A stretch of DNA of 64,000 nt from contig OY101120.1 in the NCBI GenBank assembly GCA_956465555.1, positions 992,001-1,056,000 on the forward strand, written 5' to 3'. Position numbers and translations under genes: made by a program. This document shows positions 1 through 10,671 of this stretch, piece by piece. The DNA is from Nitzschia sp. pyKryTriq1. Its lineage: Eukaryota > Bacillariophyta > Bacillariophyceae > Bacillariales > Bacillariaceae. How positions within the stretch are numbered: position 1 is the first letter of the stretch; each line of letters opens with the position of its first letter. The notes below the pieces were generated by a model. The model worked only from the letters and a program-made list of their open reading frames with translations. It made no database searches and had not been told where the DNA came from.

Positions 1-2506
1 TCTGGCATTTTCTGGTGGATTGTCTTTGCAACCCATGTATTGGCGAGAATCATAAGTTCAGCAATGGTATGATGAATCTCGTGTTGTTTCTTAGGTGTCA
101 CTTTCACAGGATTATTGTTGTCGTCTAGCGTGAATTTGAGTTCACTGCCTTGGTCACCACTCGACAAGTCAACTGCACCACCGATCTCTTCTCTATCTCG
201 TCGGAGTTTGCGAGCTAGGCGTGTCAGCACTCCTAGATCTTCCTTCAGGCTCTCAACATTGGCTGGATTCACAGGATATCCCGCGGTTAGAGGAGGCGGC
301 GGTGGCTTGGATGGATCATCCGCAGCTTTGTCGTGTAGGATGTTGTGGGCCTGTTCGTAAGTCATGGCTGTGATCAATACAGAAAACATGAAAGTTAGAC
401 CACAGCTCGGCTTCTACGAGGAGGTACAGTATATCGTCCGATCCCTTACCTTGGCAATTGTGAATCACACTTCGTCCATACCAAAATGATTTTACGTCCT
501 TAAAATCGCTTGAAAAAGTCCAGATGGTGGACAAAGCAAGCCGATCCTTCCCTCCATGCAGGGAACACAAGTCTTGAAACAGGAAGATCGCAATTGGTGA
601 GCCACTGTTAGACAAAGATAACTCCCATAGCAAAATCACTACCTACCTGAGCTCAATAGAGATGGAAGCATATCAAAGCGTCGGTCGACAAGATAAAAGG
701 TTGTACCACGAATTTGTGCTTCAATGTCCAGGGGCGAATTGTGGGGCACAAAATATGTGACATCCGCAATGTGAACGCCGATTTCAATGTCCCCATTCGG
801 CAAAACTGGCAAATAGCAGCAATAAAATTGTTTCAGATACGCAAACCAAAGACTCAATCTGCAAACACTGGACGACTCTTACCTCGTGCGTGCATAGTAT
901 CATCAATGTCCTGACAGCCGTCCGGGTCAACACTGAAAATCCTGTGTGTCGATCGGAGGTCCAATCTTCGATCGATTTCTTCTTGAGGAACAACCCATTT
1001 ATTTCCCAATGAAGGGAGACATGCAAGAGCAGCAGGGCTAAAAGGCTCCAGATGCAACTGATTCTCGTAAAGAAGGCACTGGATCTCCGTTTCTAGATCA
1101 GCCACCGGCCCTATGATGTCCACGCAGTGTCCAGCTGGGTAATTATTTCCGATTTCCCAGCCATCGATTTGCACAAGCAGACGGTTCCCGACAAAACGCC
1201 TCCAGGTATTCGTTCGTATTCGAATCTTGGGTATCCGAATATCCATGGGGACTACAATACAAGCGTTTTCATCGTTCATTGGAAGATCCACCAACGTTGC
1301 GACGAACTGTCGTCGGGAAGCCTCTGCAATAGCCACTACACGCGCGGAGGGAACCGGAGGGGATAGCTCTACATCTCCATGGACATAGGTTTCGCCGTCA
1401 TCGTCATCTCGATGGTGAACCAACCGCCGTCGACCAATGGGTCTACCCCACTGTGACTTGTCCAGTGGCTTGAGTACCACTATGTCTTGATGCAAGGCCC
1501 GATTGAAATACCCCAGGGTCTGGTCGATAAAGTAAGATGAAGCCTCACTACTACTACTCTCGCCAATTGATGATGTTCCCAACACATATCCTTCCTTTGG
1601 GTTCTCTTTGGTGACATTGAGCCGGCCCTTTACCAAACTCTTGTTTTGGAGCCCTGCGACGACTTCATCTTCCGAAAGGTACTCCATCGTTGCTTCGCTG
1701 CCTTGCTTGCCTCCCTTGACAAATGTATTTCGAAGCTTATAGGCTTCCTCGCAGCGCGTTTGTAGTTCTTGGAGTGATTCTGGCGACATGCCTTTTGCGC
1801 CGTCTTTGTACAGAAAGTTCAGGAATCCATCCATTTCCAACAACCGCACGCCCTCATCGGGTGTAAACCGTTGACTAAAGTCGGGATCCGAGGACAGAAT
1901 AACCACGATCTTGGAACGTTTCTCGTGCAACGTTTGTAGTAGCATTGCACTTGCTCGTAACAGAGCATGATTGCATCGCTCCAACGTTGTCATTTTGTCG
2001 TATCCCATTATATCCCACTCGTCCTCTTCGTCGCTTCTCACGGATAGATCACAGAAACTCATCACTCGGGTCGGATGGTGCTCCAATAGCTTTTTCATCT
2101 TGGATCGCTCCTGAACTGTGCTTGTCTCGGAAATGAATACGGGTTTCCCGTCTTCATCTTCGACTGTCATACAGGGTGACGAGTTGCGATAGTCTAGGCA
2201 TTCGACAGCAGACTCCAACAGAAGAAACCGACACTTGCTAGTCCGTTCCACCAGCTGGGTCAACAGAGGCAAATACTTTCTCCAAGTGAGTCCATCGGGA
2301 ATGATCCAGTAAGAGTCATCGCCACCACCATCGTCGTCGAGACTTTTTTGATGAAGGAAGGGTCCCGATGTCAATACTTCTTGCGACGACAGGAACCGCC
2401 AGTATCTTTCGCGGGCGCGCAACTTGTCACTCAAAAAATCTCGGTGGATCCACGCCCGATTTTCTTCCAACACCCGAGGTCGGATGATTCTTTGAGACAT
2501 TGACAT
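1..2506 (-). CDS. DIS3: DIS3/RRP44 exosome ribonuclease, 3' end cut by window edge
   Basis: This is the catalytic RNase of the nuclear and cytoplasmic exosome, a processive 3'-5' RNB-family exonuclease. I read four exons on the minus strand: 2506-883, 805-647, 572-450 and 367-1, with three GT-AG introns of 74-82 bases; the last exon continues off the window. Exon 1 holds a PIN-like region (about residues 65-215), then cold-shock/OB domains, and ends in the RNB signature [10 protein letters not shown] whose Asp cluster binds catalytic magnesium. Exons 2-4 continue it ([46 protein letters not shown]), all close to human DIS3. The start is the first of two in-frame ATGs. Odd points: there is no Cys-rich CR3 segment before the PIN, and one PIN acidic residue seems missing. 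DIS3L1 is the alternative; the full CSD/RNB layout fits either. Confidence 0.92.
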
Positions 2507-3688
2507 GATGACTCCACTCTCTATTCAATTCAATATCAAGCAAAGTGCCGGCTACTGCATATAAGCTTAAAAGCGCACAAGAGGCAAATCCACGAAACGC
2601 CTGTGTGATATGCAGTATGTATAACGCTGGGACCAGGGGGTCACAAAGGGGGATCAGTCGGGGGTAGCGGGGGAAGCAGATATCATTTCGAGCCAGCGGT
2701 GTTTCCAGTCGAGAGTCTCGTCGTGGAGGAGCTCGGGAGTGCGGGAGAACCAGCGGGAAAGAGATGGGTCAGGGGAGTGTCGGTAGGTTTCAAAGGCTGC
2801 AGAGATTTTTTTGTCTAGTTCTGTTCTAATAGCCACATTGCGCAAGATAATCTGGGGTGGCATCACACAGAAGATCTCAGACCTTCAAGTGGAGCAGACA
2901 AAATTTGTAACTTTTTGCAAACATCTTTTTCCCACTGCCAAGGAACACGTTGATCCCCATGTCATGACACTTTGTGGTCTCAGTATTCTTCGGTTCTATG
3001 ACCACCAGTTTAGGACCACCATGGCTGCTGATCCTTTCAAAAAATATTCAGGTGAGAAAAGTGCGTTCGTTAAGCCGGAGACCCATATGGTTCTCTACGT
3101 TAAGCTTCTCGTAGCTTGAAAGAAACCATTCGATGGCTGGGTTTTGCACCAGGGTCTGGAACATGTAGTCACCAATGCTCTTACGAAAATGGGTCAAAAT
3201 TCATGCAGAGTCAACAACAGCAGCAATTATTTACCAGTCCATGCACTCTGCTATCTGTCCTTCCTTCCCATCCCCTACTTCCTTTCCCTCCCCTCCCCAA
3301 CTTGACCCTCCCTCGAACCCATGTGGAATCCGGAATCTCTTCCTCCGTCCCAGTATCTGCTGTAAAATTCAAATACAGTATGTAGTTCTGTCGCCCTTTC
3401 GTGATTGGTTGGCACGAAGTACATACGTGTTACAATAATAATTATTCCACCAGAACTTCCAAAAAGTCAAAACTTCCGCCTCCATTCGGCTTGGTTGAAG
3501 GAAGAAAGTGAATCATCGTTCTGTCTGGTACGTAAGGCAAGAAACGAGAGGCGACGACCACGACAACACCGGATCATCGGCATTTGTTTCTGATCCTTGC
3601 ATTATTGGAGACCGTGTTTTTAAAAGTTCTGCTTGGATTCTTCGATTCTTGACTCTTTACACCTGTTATTCTCTCTGTCATCTCCAAC
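2507..3688. other. Intergenic region between DIS3 and the next gene
   Basis: About 1.2 kb with no gene I can support apart from the doubtful short reading frame at 2654-2863. It holds a C/T-rich tract at about 3260-3310 and presumably the promoters of the two flanking genes, which are transcribed away from each other. No known motif was recognised. Confidence 0.4.
2654..2863 (-). CDS. Short unrecognised reading frame, possible terminal exon or relic
   Basis: From the ATG at 2863 this would encode 69 residues. The second half reads like real protein (FETYRHSPDPSLSRWFS, DWKHRWLEMI), while the first 20 residues look less so. A possible splice acceptor (tctctgcag) lies inside it just before the FETYRHS segment, so it may be the last exon of a gene whose upstream exon I could not find, or a decayed copy. 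I do not recognise the family. It sits immediately upstream of DIS3 on the same strand. Confidence 0.25.
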   Translation of the reverse strand: MPPQIILRNVAIRTELDKKISAAFETYRHSPDPSLSRWFSRTPELLHDETLDWKHRWLEMISASPATPD

Positions 3689-4354
3689 ATGATTTCTTCC
3701 TCTTCCATGGGAAAGTTTTCCATAGCCCTTGCACCTCGGGCGTCGACCGTCAGCCGTCACATCGGGGCCGCCATGACTACGACCAGCCATTCCTTTGAAC
3801 TGTCGCAGCGAAGGTTTCGAAGTGCTAGTCCTGACGAAATTCAAAAGCAGCAACGGCGAGGTTTCTTCCCGGTTTATGTCCATCACGTGTCGAAAATTGC
3901 CTTGGAACATTTACAAAGAAATCGATCCGATTGGGTCCAGTCGCAGGGATTGGAGTCCGGTCTCCATATCAATCCCAATGGAACCTTTGTCTTGAGTTTC
4001 CCAGCCAAGAAAGGATACGACGCTGGAAGAATTTGGTGCGTGCTTGATTGCATTGTTTCATCATACTTGGAAAGAACGCGCACGCAGCAAACTTTGACTG
4101 ACTTTCGTCTTTTTCCTTTCGTCGTTGATGACAGGACTAGCTACGATTCGTTGCGAAAACAGCATTGGTTGTCGGTTTATAGGAACAATTTGGCAGTACG
4201 CTTGCTTCTCAAGGATCATGGGCACACGATGAGCCGCAATATTCATGATTCCAATCAAACTGAAACTCAAATTCTCAAAGCGGTGGACCAACTCATTTCG
4301 GCTGTTATTCAAACCGAGTCCGCTGCTTCCCAGACAGCCCCGTCTCCCGTGTAG
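3689..4354 (+). CDS. Conserved-looking unknown protein, possibly mitochondrial
   Basis: A single-exon frame of 221 residues that I do not recognise as a named family. The N-terminus is rich in Ser, Arg and Ala with no acidic residue in the first 35 (IALAPRASTVSRHIG), which suggests an organelle presequence. The centre is well ordered: GFFPVYVHHVSKIALEHLQ at about residues 58-76, then GLHINPNGTFVLSFP and KQHWLSVYRNNLAVRLLLKD. I have the impression that similar FFPVYVHHVSK and QHWLSVY segments occur in other diatom proteins of unknown function; a search would settle that. The last 30 residues look disordered. No catalytic motif is visible. Confidence 0.7.
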   Translation: MISSSSMGKFSIALAPRASTVSRHIGAAMTTTSHSFELSQRRFRSASPDEIQKQQRRGFFPVYVHHVSKIALEHLQRNRSDWVQSQGLESGLHINPNGTFVLSFPAKKGYDAGRIWCVLDCIVSSYLERTRTQQTLTDFRLFPFVVDDRTSYDSLRKQHWLSVYRNNLAVRLLLKDHGHTMSRNIHDSNQTETQILKAVDQLISAVIQTESAASQTAPSPV

Positions 4355-4800
4355 ATTGTGTGTGTGCTTTAGTTATGAAAGGATGCTGCCAGCCAGCGAG
4401 CCATACTTCCCAATGGAAGCGGACCAACTTTTCTTTCTACGCCTCTTGTACATATGAATGAAAAATAGTGCTATTGTCTATAATATTATGATGTGTCGAA
4501 TGTTCCACTGAATCCTGAATTCGTTGAAAGGGTTCTGCCAAGAAGATGCCATTTGAGTTTATACACTATTGGCGCCGTATTTCTGAAGTGTGATCGGACT
4601 ACTGGGACACTACCTCTATAGGATCTACTGGCAAACCACCTAGTCGATAGAAGGAAGTAGAAGTAGTTGTGGTGGGCACAAAACAGTCACTTAACATATT
4701 ATGGCACTGTATGTTAGAGACCGCACGTCAACGACGGCGATATTGATTTCTTCCAAAAAAGCAAGACCCAAACACAATGGTGGGTGCATATACGTTCCTT
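4355..4800. other. Intergenic, convergent 3' ends
   Basis: About 450 bases between two convergent genes, so it should hold both 3' UTRs and polyadenylation sites. It is AT-rich near 4460-4500. No repeat or RNA gene was recognised. Confidence 0.4.
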
Positions 4801-6606
4801 TTACTTGCTTAAGTTCTTGTCGTTGGCTTGATCTCGATAATAATCCTTTCCTCGCAGTGATATGGGCACAATGAAAGTCTGTGGCGCCAACGCAGCAGGC
4901 TTGTTAGCCGGAGTTTGGATACCACAGTTTGCCAAGTTCTTCTGGTAGGTATTCTTCACAGAATCTACCATTTCCTCAATGGAAGCGGAGCTGAAGTTCA
5001 AGCTGAGGTTCTGTGGTGAACCACATTCCATATCCAGTGCCTTGCCGGAGGCGCATGCAGTGTTTCTGATCTGCTTTCCCAAGTACTGGACAACCTCTTT
5101 CCCCTCGGGAACCTTTTCAGAGGTCGCCTTCAAGTCCTTGTTTAAGACTCCCAGCATGTTGTCCATCTCTTTCTCGGGAAGAAGGTCGATCTTCTCGAGC
5201 TGCGATCCCAGACCATCAGCAAGTGTCTTGATCTGTTCCGAGAAGTAAGCCATGGATTTTGCGAGTAGAACATTCACTGGAGAAGGCGATATAGAATTTA
5301 GAGAAGGTGCGTCTTGCTTGGAATCCTCAACCTTCAATTCTACTGGGTGCGAGGGTGGTGGATCTTGATTCGGCCCCGTTGCACTGACGGGCTCAGCCCC
5401 TGTTGAAGTGATGGGCTCAGCTTTTGTGGAGGACTTCTCCTGGGCTGATCGGGCTGATCGGGCTGATCGAAGTGAGCGAGCCAGTTTCTGCGCTTGGTTC
5501 TGTGGGAAATGCTGAGGCTCAACAAGTTTGACACTTTTATCCTTTTGGGGGCCCTTCTTGCAGTCTTCGACGTCGTGGGATTCCTCGTCCTCAATCTGTG
5601 AAAGATCAATAAACAAAGACATGCTACCATCGGCTGACATTGTCTCCTTGACCAAAACGTCAGGCGCAGAAAATCTTGAGGGGGAGGGGCCCTGAGAGGT
5701 TGGTGTGGGTGGTTGATCCATGACATTTTGAGAAAAATATTTTTCGGCATCAATGGGTTCGTGATTGGCAGAAATCCCTCGGCGTGGCACTGTGTGTAGA
5801 ACGTGATTGCCAACGATCGCCTTCCCCCATGAATCTTCACTGGCTTCATCATCTACTCTGAAATCTGTTGTCTCGTATGGGAGACCATAACGGCTTTCAT
5901 ACTGTTTTAGTGCACTCCGTGCTTTCCTCTCGTCGAAAATTGCTTCCAGATCAGTTACATCTACCTTTACACGGGGAGGAGTCGTTTGGCGGAGATATGA
6001 GACTTGGCTTTCAGAGACTTCTTCAATATCCTCCAAATGTTCCACGTGAGGAGCAAATCGATGTTGCGTCCGAGACGGGAAGTGCGACCCAGTGGCGCGG
6101 GGTGATACCACAGGTGCGATCCCATAATATGTGACAGAGGTAATCTCCGAAACATCCGTCCGAGTCTCGTAGGAACTCGCTTGAGCAACCTCAACGTGAT
6201 CAGGAGCTTCAAACTCAGACCGATACTCGTATTCAGAGGCCTCTGCTTGAGGTGGGTCCGCTCGAGGCATCGCAATCGGCAGGAAACTCTTTCGGTGAGC
6301 TTTACCCTTGGCTCGGATGGTATCCACGAGATCAGAGGGCTCTGCAGCTTGCATTTTCTTTTCTCCCTCCATTCTCAGCCCAACTGCGTTGTGAGAATAT
6401 AATCTAGAAGACCTCATATCAGCACTTCGGCGAGGTCTGTCGATTGGGTCTCTCATGTCTACTTCGGCTTCAACTTTGTTTGCGTTCTGGGGTTGTGCTG
6501 ACGATTGTCGAGGTTCTGATCGACGACTGCTTTTGACCTCTGTAGTCTTAGCAACAGCAGCGTCTTTCTGCCGCCTTCTGATTTTCTGGAATTGATCGTA
6601 GCGCAT
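4801..6606 (-). CDS. Unrecognised largely disordered protein
   Basis: This 601-residue frame starts at the ATG at 6606 (MRYDQFQK). I recognise no domain. The first 150 residues are basic and low in hydrophobics; the middle is rich in Ser, Pro, Glu and Asp; a short RSARSARSAQ repeat lies near residue 380. The last 170 residues look more ordered and partly helical (SMAYFSEQIKTLADGLGSQLEKIDLLPEKEMDNML, read here in two parts: a 20-residue amphipathic helix and an acidic continuation). It probably acts as a scaffold or cytoskeleton-associated protein, but that is a guess from composition only. It is transcribed toward the preceding gene and away from the DNA glycosylase. Confidence 0.7.
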   Translation of the reverse strand: MRYDQFQKIRRRQKDAAVAKTTEVKSSRRSEPRQSSAQPQNANKVEAEVDMRDPIDRPRRSADMRSSRLYSHNAVGLRMEGEKKMQAAEPSDLVDTIRAKGKAHRKSFLPIAMPRADPPQAEASEYEYRSEFEAPDHVEVAQASSYETRTDVSEITSVTYYGIAPVVSPRATGSHFPSRTQHRFAPHVEHLEDIEEVSESQVSYLRQTTPPRVKVDVTDLEAIFDERKARSALKQYESRYGLPYETTDFRVDDEASEDSWGKAIVGNHVLHTVPRRGISANHEPIDAEKYFSQNVMDQPPTPTSQGPSPSRFSAPDVLVKETMSADGSMSLFIDLSQIEDEESHDVEDCKKGPQKDKSVKLVEPQHFPQNQAQKLARSLRSARSARSAQEKSSTKAEPITSTGAEPVSATGPNQDPPPSHPVELKVEDSKQDAPSLNSISPSPVNVLLAKSMAYFSEQIKTLADGLGSQLEKIDLLPEKEMDNMLGVLNKDLKATSEKVPEGKEVVQYLGKQIRNTACASGKALDMECGSPQNLSLNFSSASIEEMVDSVKNTYQKNLANCGIQTPANKPAALAPQTFIVPISLRGKDYYRDQANDKNLSK

Positions 6607-7188
6607 TGTCAATAATTCTGGTTATGGTTCGACTAGTTTCTATGATGTGTTGGTGCTCCTCTGTCGGTTGGATGCAGTCTGCACCTCCAAGAACAGATAG
6701 TCGAACTGACTGCGTACGACGATTGCGAGATTTTCTGCGATAAAAAGTGAGTCCGAAACCCAGTTTCGGCGATGAAATTGCGGCGCGCGCGCGATAATTT
6801 GGATTCTGTAAGTGACCCGACAGCGCGAGTGTCGCAGTCGGCCGTTGAAATGTGCCAATTAGAGCGTTGAGTTGTTCATTTAGAGGTCTACGTGCGCGTA
6901 GAATTTGTCGTAGCTGCTATTATTTTAGCTGGAGGGAACTCTAACCATTGTTGTCTATTTCTGACTCACTCATCTTCTCTCGCACGATGATGAGAAAGGA
7001 GCTTTCCTTATCTCGACACTGGACCCCGGACACTGGGTTTATCGCCATTGCTTTTCGATTACCAGCACCCATGCCTGTGTTCAGAATTTGCATGCATGCC
7101 CAGTGGAGAAACAAGAGACCACAGTCTCGTCTTCTTCGTTCTCTGTTTTCTTTCTTGTATTCCTCTCGTCCACTCTCTCTGCATAACC
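6607..7188. other. Divergent promoter region
   Basis: About 580 bases between divergent genes. It holds a gcgcgcgcg run near 6783-6792. A hydrophobic reading frame (about 7102-7188) runs in frame into the glycosylase start but is treated as 5' UTR. No conserved promoter element was recognised. Confidence 0.4.
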
Positions 7189-8472
7189 ATGGTGGAGGGC
7201 CATAGCGTACACCGTGTCGCGGCGATGCATCGAAAACGGCTCGTGGGTAAGAAGTTCACAGCCTCGAGCCCTAATGGTCGCTTTAAAGAGGGCGCAGATC
7301 TGATCAACAACAAGACATTTTTCAGGATTGAAGCCGTGGGAAAGAATCTGTTCGCCTTCTTCGGCAATCCGAAGGACGAAGAAAATGTGGTGGTGGTTCA
7401 TATTCATTTTGGAATGGCTGGTAACTGGGCAGTATACGAAGATCCTACAAGTGCGCCTGAACCTTCTACTACGAACAGGCTACGATTAGAGCATGCAGAT
7501 TTCGTTGCAGATTTGAGTGCTATGACCGTCCAGCACGGGGGCATGAGTTTGTATGCTGACAAACGGGCTAAACTCGGAGAGGATCCTCTGCGTGACGACG
7601 CCGACGTAGAAAAGCTTTGGCGTCGAGTTCAAACATCCAACAAGTCGATCGGGGCTCTCATAATGGATCAAAGCTACTTTACTGGACCTGGCAATATCTA
7701 TCGATGCGAGATCCTTTTCAAAGCCGCTGTACACCCGGAGAAAAAAGGAAAGGACCTGGAAGAGGACGAATTCAAAAGGATATGGCACCACACCGTTGCC
7801 CTGCTCCAACGTGGGTATGAAACTGGTTCTATCCTCACCGTGGACCCCGAGGAGGCAAAGGCCCTTGGAAACCCAAAGATGCGTAGATACATTTACAATA
7901 CTTCCAAATGCCCACGATGCGGATCGTCGATCAAATCCTGGTCCATCAACAATCGCACATGCTACGCCTGTTTTCGGTGCCAACCAATGGCCGCATCAGC
8001 AGAAAAAATTGTTGTCACTCCTATGAAAGATTGTGTCCCATTCAATTCTCATTGTGCAAGAGAACCAGCACAGACTCGACTGCGAGAAAGCGGACCCGAA
8101 AGACTCACAGTGAAAGAGATCAAGGCTGAATTGGTTAAACTCGATGTGAAGTGGCCCACCAATGCCCAAAAAGCCAAACTGGTTGAACTCTTGAAAGCTT
8201 CCGAAGACACGAAGCCCGCCTTTGTTTCACCAGAAGCTGCAGCCGCAGAAAAGGCAGCAGCTGGAGAAAGCCTAGCCGTCGAACACATCGCCGAGCTAGC
8301 TCCGGGTCAAGCGCGACGCGCAAGATCTCGAGTGCTGGAATTTCAACCTGACGAAATCACAGACGAGATAAAATCTTCTACCACTGAAACAACAGACAGG
8401 CCCAGCTCTCGCAATAAGAGGGTGCGAGTAGACACTCCAACATCAAGAAGGACTAGACGACCAAATAAATAG
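7189..8472 (+). CDS. Fpg/Nei-family DNA glycosylase/AP lyase with C-terminal SAP domain
   Basis: The enzyme removes oxidised bases from DNA and nicks the abasic site. I start it at the ATG in ataACCATGG because the family uses its second residue as the nucleophile, giving MVEGHSVHR; a longer in-frame start at 7048 would bury it. Residue 3 is the catalytic Glu. Residue 2 is Val rather than the usual Pro. The H2TH motif GPGNIYRCEILF is near residue 165, and a CPRCG...TCYACFRC zinc finger at about 240-265 keeps the DNA-binding Arg. About residues 305-340 form a SAP domain (LTVKEIKAELVKLDVKW), which binds AT-rich DNA in other proteins. The basic tail (RRTRRPNK) could be a nuclear signal. It has one exon and 427 residues. 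Confidence 0.9.
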   Translation: MVEGHSVHRVAAMHRKRLVGKKFTASSPNGRFKEGADLINNKTFFRIEAVGKNLFAFFGNPKDEENVVVVHIHFGMAGNWAVYEDPTSAPEPSTTNRLRLEHADFVADLSAMTVQHGGMSLYADKRAKLGEDPLRDDADVEKLWRRVQTSNKSIGALIMDQSYFTGPGNIYRCEILFKAAVHPEKKGKDLEEDEFKRIWHHTVALLQRGYETGSILTVDPEEAKALGNPKMRRYIYNTSKCPRCGSSIKSWSINNRTCYACFRCQPMAASAEKIVVTPMKDCVPFNSHCAREPAQTRLRESGPERLTVKEIKAELVKLDVKWPTNAQKAKLVELLKASEDTKPAFVSPEAAAAEKAAAGESLAVEHIAELAPGQARRARSRVLEFQPDEITDEIKSSTTETTDRPSSRNKRVRVDTPTSRRTRRPNK

Positions 8473-8531
8473 TCACAAACGGTACGACTCATCACGATCT
8501 GCCTGCTCCCACATTGTCCTCGTGAAGTCTT

Positions 8532-10150
8532 TCATTTTAGTTGTCCAGGCCGGAGGTTCTGCTCATTCTCAAACCAAACGTCCGCCAAACCAGGATAGAA
8601 GCAAATGATCTCGCGATTTACCCTTTCGAAGCTGACCTCAAATCGTAGCCAGGGCTGATCGGTTACGATCTTTTTGATTTCTAGCAGATGACTTGCCGAG
8701 CTGCCTCTTCGAATCTGAAAGACTCCGTTGTACAAATCGTTCAGGTCGTTTGCGAAGGCATAGAACAACAGATATACCGTACTGAGCGTTCCGAACAAGA
8801 GAGTACTCTCAAATGGAACGTAACCCAGCTCATCCACTGATGGCAGCACCGAAAAGAAGTAGCCGAGTAGAAGCAAGGCGGTCAGTGCTTTCAGGATAAA
8901 ATAGTGCGTTTGTGGAAGAAAAAGTGACTCGTCACTCAGACGGCTGGCTCGAATCTTCCGTAGATCTTTAATTGTATCACGACAGGTATTCAGCACAGGC
9001 TAATAAGGTACCAATGTGTGAGGGTCACGATGGGCGACCAGGGACGACGACAAAAACAGACGAACTTACCCCTTTGCTAAGGAAATTACCATGCTCCTTT
9101 ATGAGGCGTTCTTCTTCGTCCGCCACCAGCTGCAGCATTCGAATGTATGGGTCCGTATAAATCAGATTCATAAATTCAATACCACGATTCTCTCTGCACA
9201 GTACAAGAAGAAGAGTAGCAGTTCATATGAGGGGATGGTATGTTCACCATCATCGAAAGCAAGCACCGATTGACGCACCTCAACAGGATTCTAACTTGAT
9301 CAGCCGCGCATTGGCCAGCTCGCACCATCTTGTTTCGATCTCGTCGAAAGAGAAACACCATATTATGCAGTAGAAAGGCCAGCAATGAGGTTTCTTGCGC
9401 CACGCTGTCCTGTACATGACGTTGGCGATTGTACAGAATGGACAAAGTCAAAGACATAAATGTACCGTACAGGATCGAAATACCAGGGACCAGCTTGGAA
9501 TTGAGGTCCTCCAGATTTCCGGGAGGAATGTCGATAAAGTCCACCATAAAATTGGCCAAGAGTGGAAAGATCGCAGATGAGATCAAAAATGTCAGGACAG
9601 CAGCAGGAACGCTGAGATAGAAACTGTCCTCGATAGGGGTCGGGTATGGCAGCAAATCTTCCACCACTGGTGGCGAATTGAATGCTGATCTCGTAAAACT
9701 TTCATTTCTGGCATAGGATCGTTTCGTCAAAAAGACCTTTCGCTGCCCCTCGGAATTTTGTCGTCGCACAAACACAAGATCCAACATGGCATCAAAAACT
9801 TCTTCCCAATAGCTTTTCTCCTTCACCGCAATCTTTGGATTCCGTCTTGCGTAGCCTTCCTCCAGTTCAAGTTCGAATTGAGAAGCCAAATCACATTCTA
9901 CGTCCGGATCTCTACAATCTTTTCCCTCCGAAGAAGCAGGCTCATCGATTCCCTGTTTCGCCACATCATTTTCTTCCGTACTAGCACGAAGAGGAGTACG
10001 TGTTGTCATTACTCGTATCGTTTGCCTTTGCATCCCACTTGTACCGATAACCCGAGGTCCTTGAAGTGAAAAGCCTACCACAAACGGTGGGTGAAGAAGC
10101 AGGCGAAGCACCAAAACCATCGTGATCCAACAAGAGTAAGGATGCATCAT
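8532..10150 (-). CDS. Plastid-targeted DUF4239 (bestrophin-like) membrane protein
   Basis: I join three exons: 10150-9279, 9193-9070 and 8999-8532 (487 residues), with GT-AG introns of 85 and 70 bases that keep the frame. The N-terminus is a signal peptide (WITMVLVLRLLLHPPFVVGF) with Phe after the likely cleavage site, then a basic Ser/Thr-rich transit stretch, which points to the plastid. The mature part has four predicted membrane segments: two around residues 165-245 (VPAAVLTFLISSAIFPLLA, then GISILYGTFMSLTLSILYN) and two in exon 3 (ILKALTALLLLGYFFSVLP and LLFGTLSTVYLLFYAFANDL). The layout matches DUF4239, a family related to bestrophin anion channels. Function in the thylakoid or envelope is inferred only. 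Its 3' end is 59 bases from the convergent glycosylase. Confidence 0.8.
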
Positions 10151-10402
10151 GATCAATGTGGCACCTTAGGCTTCAATCAATTTTAACACACACAGCCTTC
10201 AACTTCTTAGACAAACAATCTGCGCCTTCTAGAACAGCAACTCTCTTCTTGTCGACTTCCAACTTGAAGACAGAAACACTTTGAAACTTTACATCATCTT
10301 CATCGATCTTTTGATCCACAATCCACACATCGGCGCCGTGCCGTTTGACGTTTATTCCGACCGTCGTCGGCATCAAATTGGCCGCGCGCCGGCCCAGTGG
10401 CG

Positions 10403-10671
10403 TGTTCGAATAACTACATCGAACGTCCACGGAACGACGGACGGACGCGACCAGCGTTCGCAATTATGCGCGATCACGCACGACGCACGTTTCGATCACG
10501 ACCCAGAGATTCATTCTAAGACCCTCTGAGACAGTCTATGATCCTCCAAGAAACTATAAGAAGCCCACAGACTTCTATCGATATACATGTCAACGATTCA
10601 AGAAAAGTAGAAATGAACAAAAGTTCATTTCGTCAGTTAGAGCAAGAGCTCATTAATTTATGTTAGCGCAC
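10403..10671 (+). repeat. 5' LTR of the copia element
   Basis: 269 bases beginning TGTTCGAATAAC and ending TTAGCGCA, thus with TG...CA ends. It is the same as the copy at 11250-11517 except for one extra A in an A run near 10619-10623. Confidence 0.9.

Noticed and set aside
1215-1260. ttcgaatc word resembling a tRNA T-loop
   Set aside because: It lies inside the DIS3 coding region and no cloverleaf can be drawn.
2811-3119. Plus-strand frame of 102 residues overlapping the orphan minus-strand frame
   Set aside because: It starts with TTG, overlaps on the other strand, and shows no known motif; I could not support it as a gene.
7048-7188. N-terminal extension of the DNA glycosylase with a signal-peptide-like stretch
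   Set aside because: The enzyme needs its second residue at the N-terminus, and the ATG at 7189 has a strong ACCATGG context.
10173-10463. Minus-strand frame next to and inside the 5' LTR
   Set aside because: It runs through the LTR boundary and has random composition; it is not a gene.
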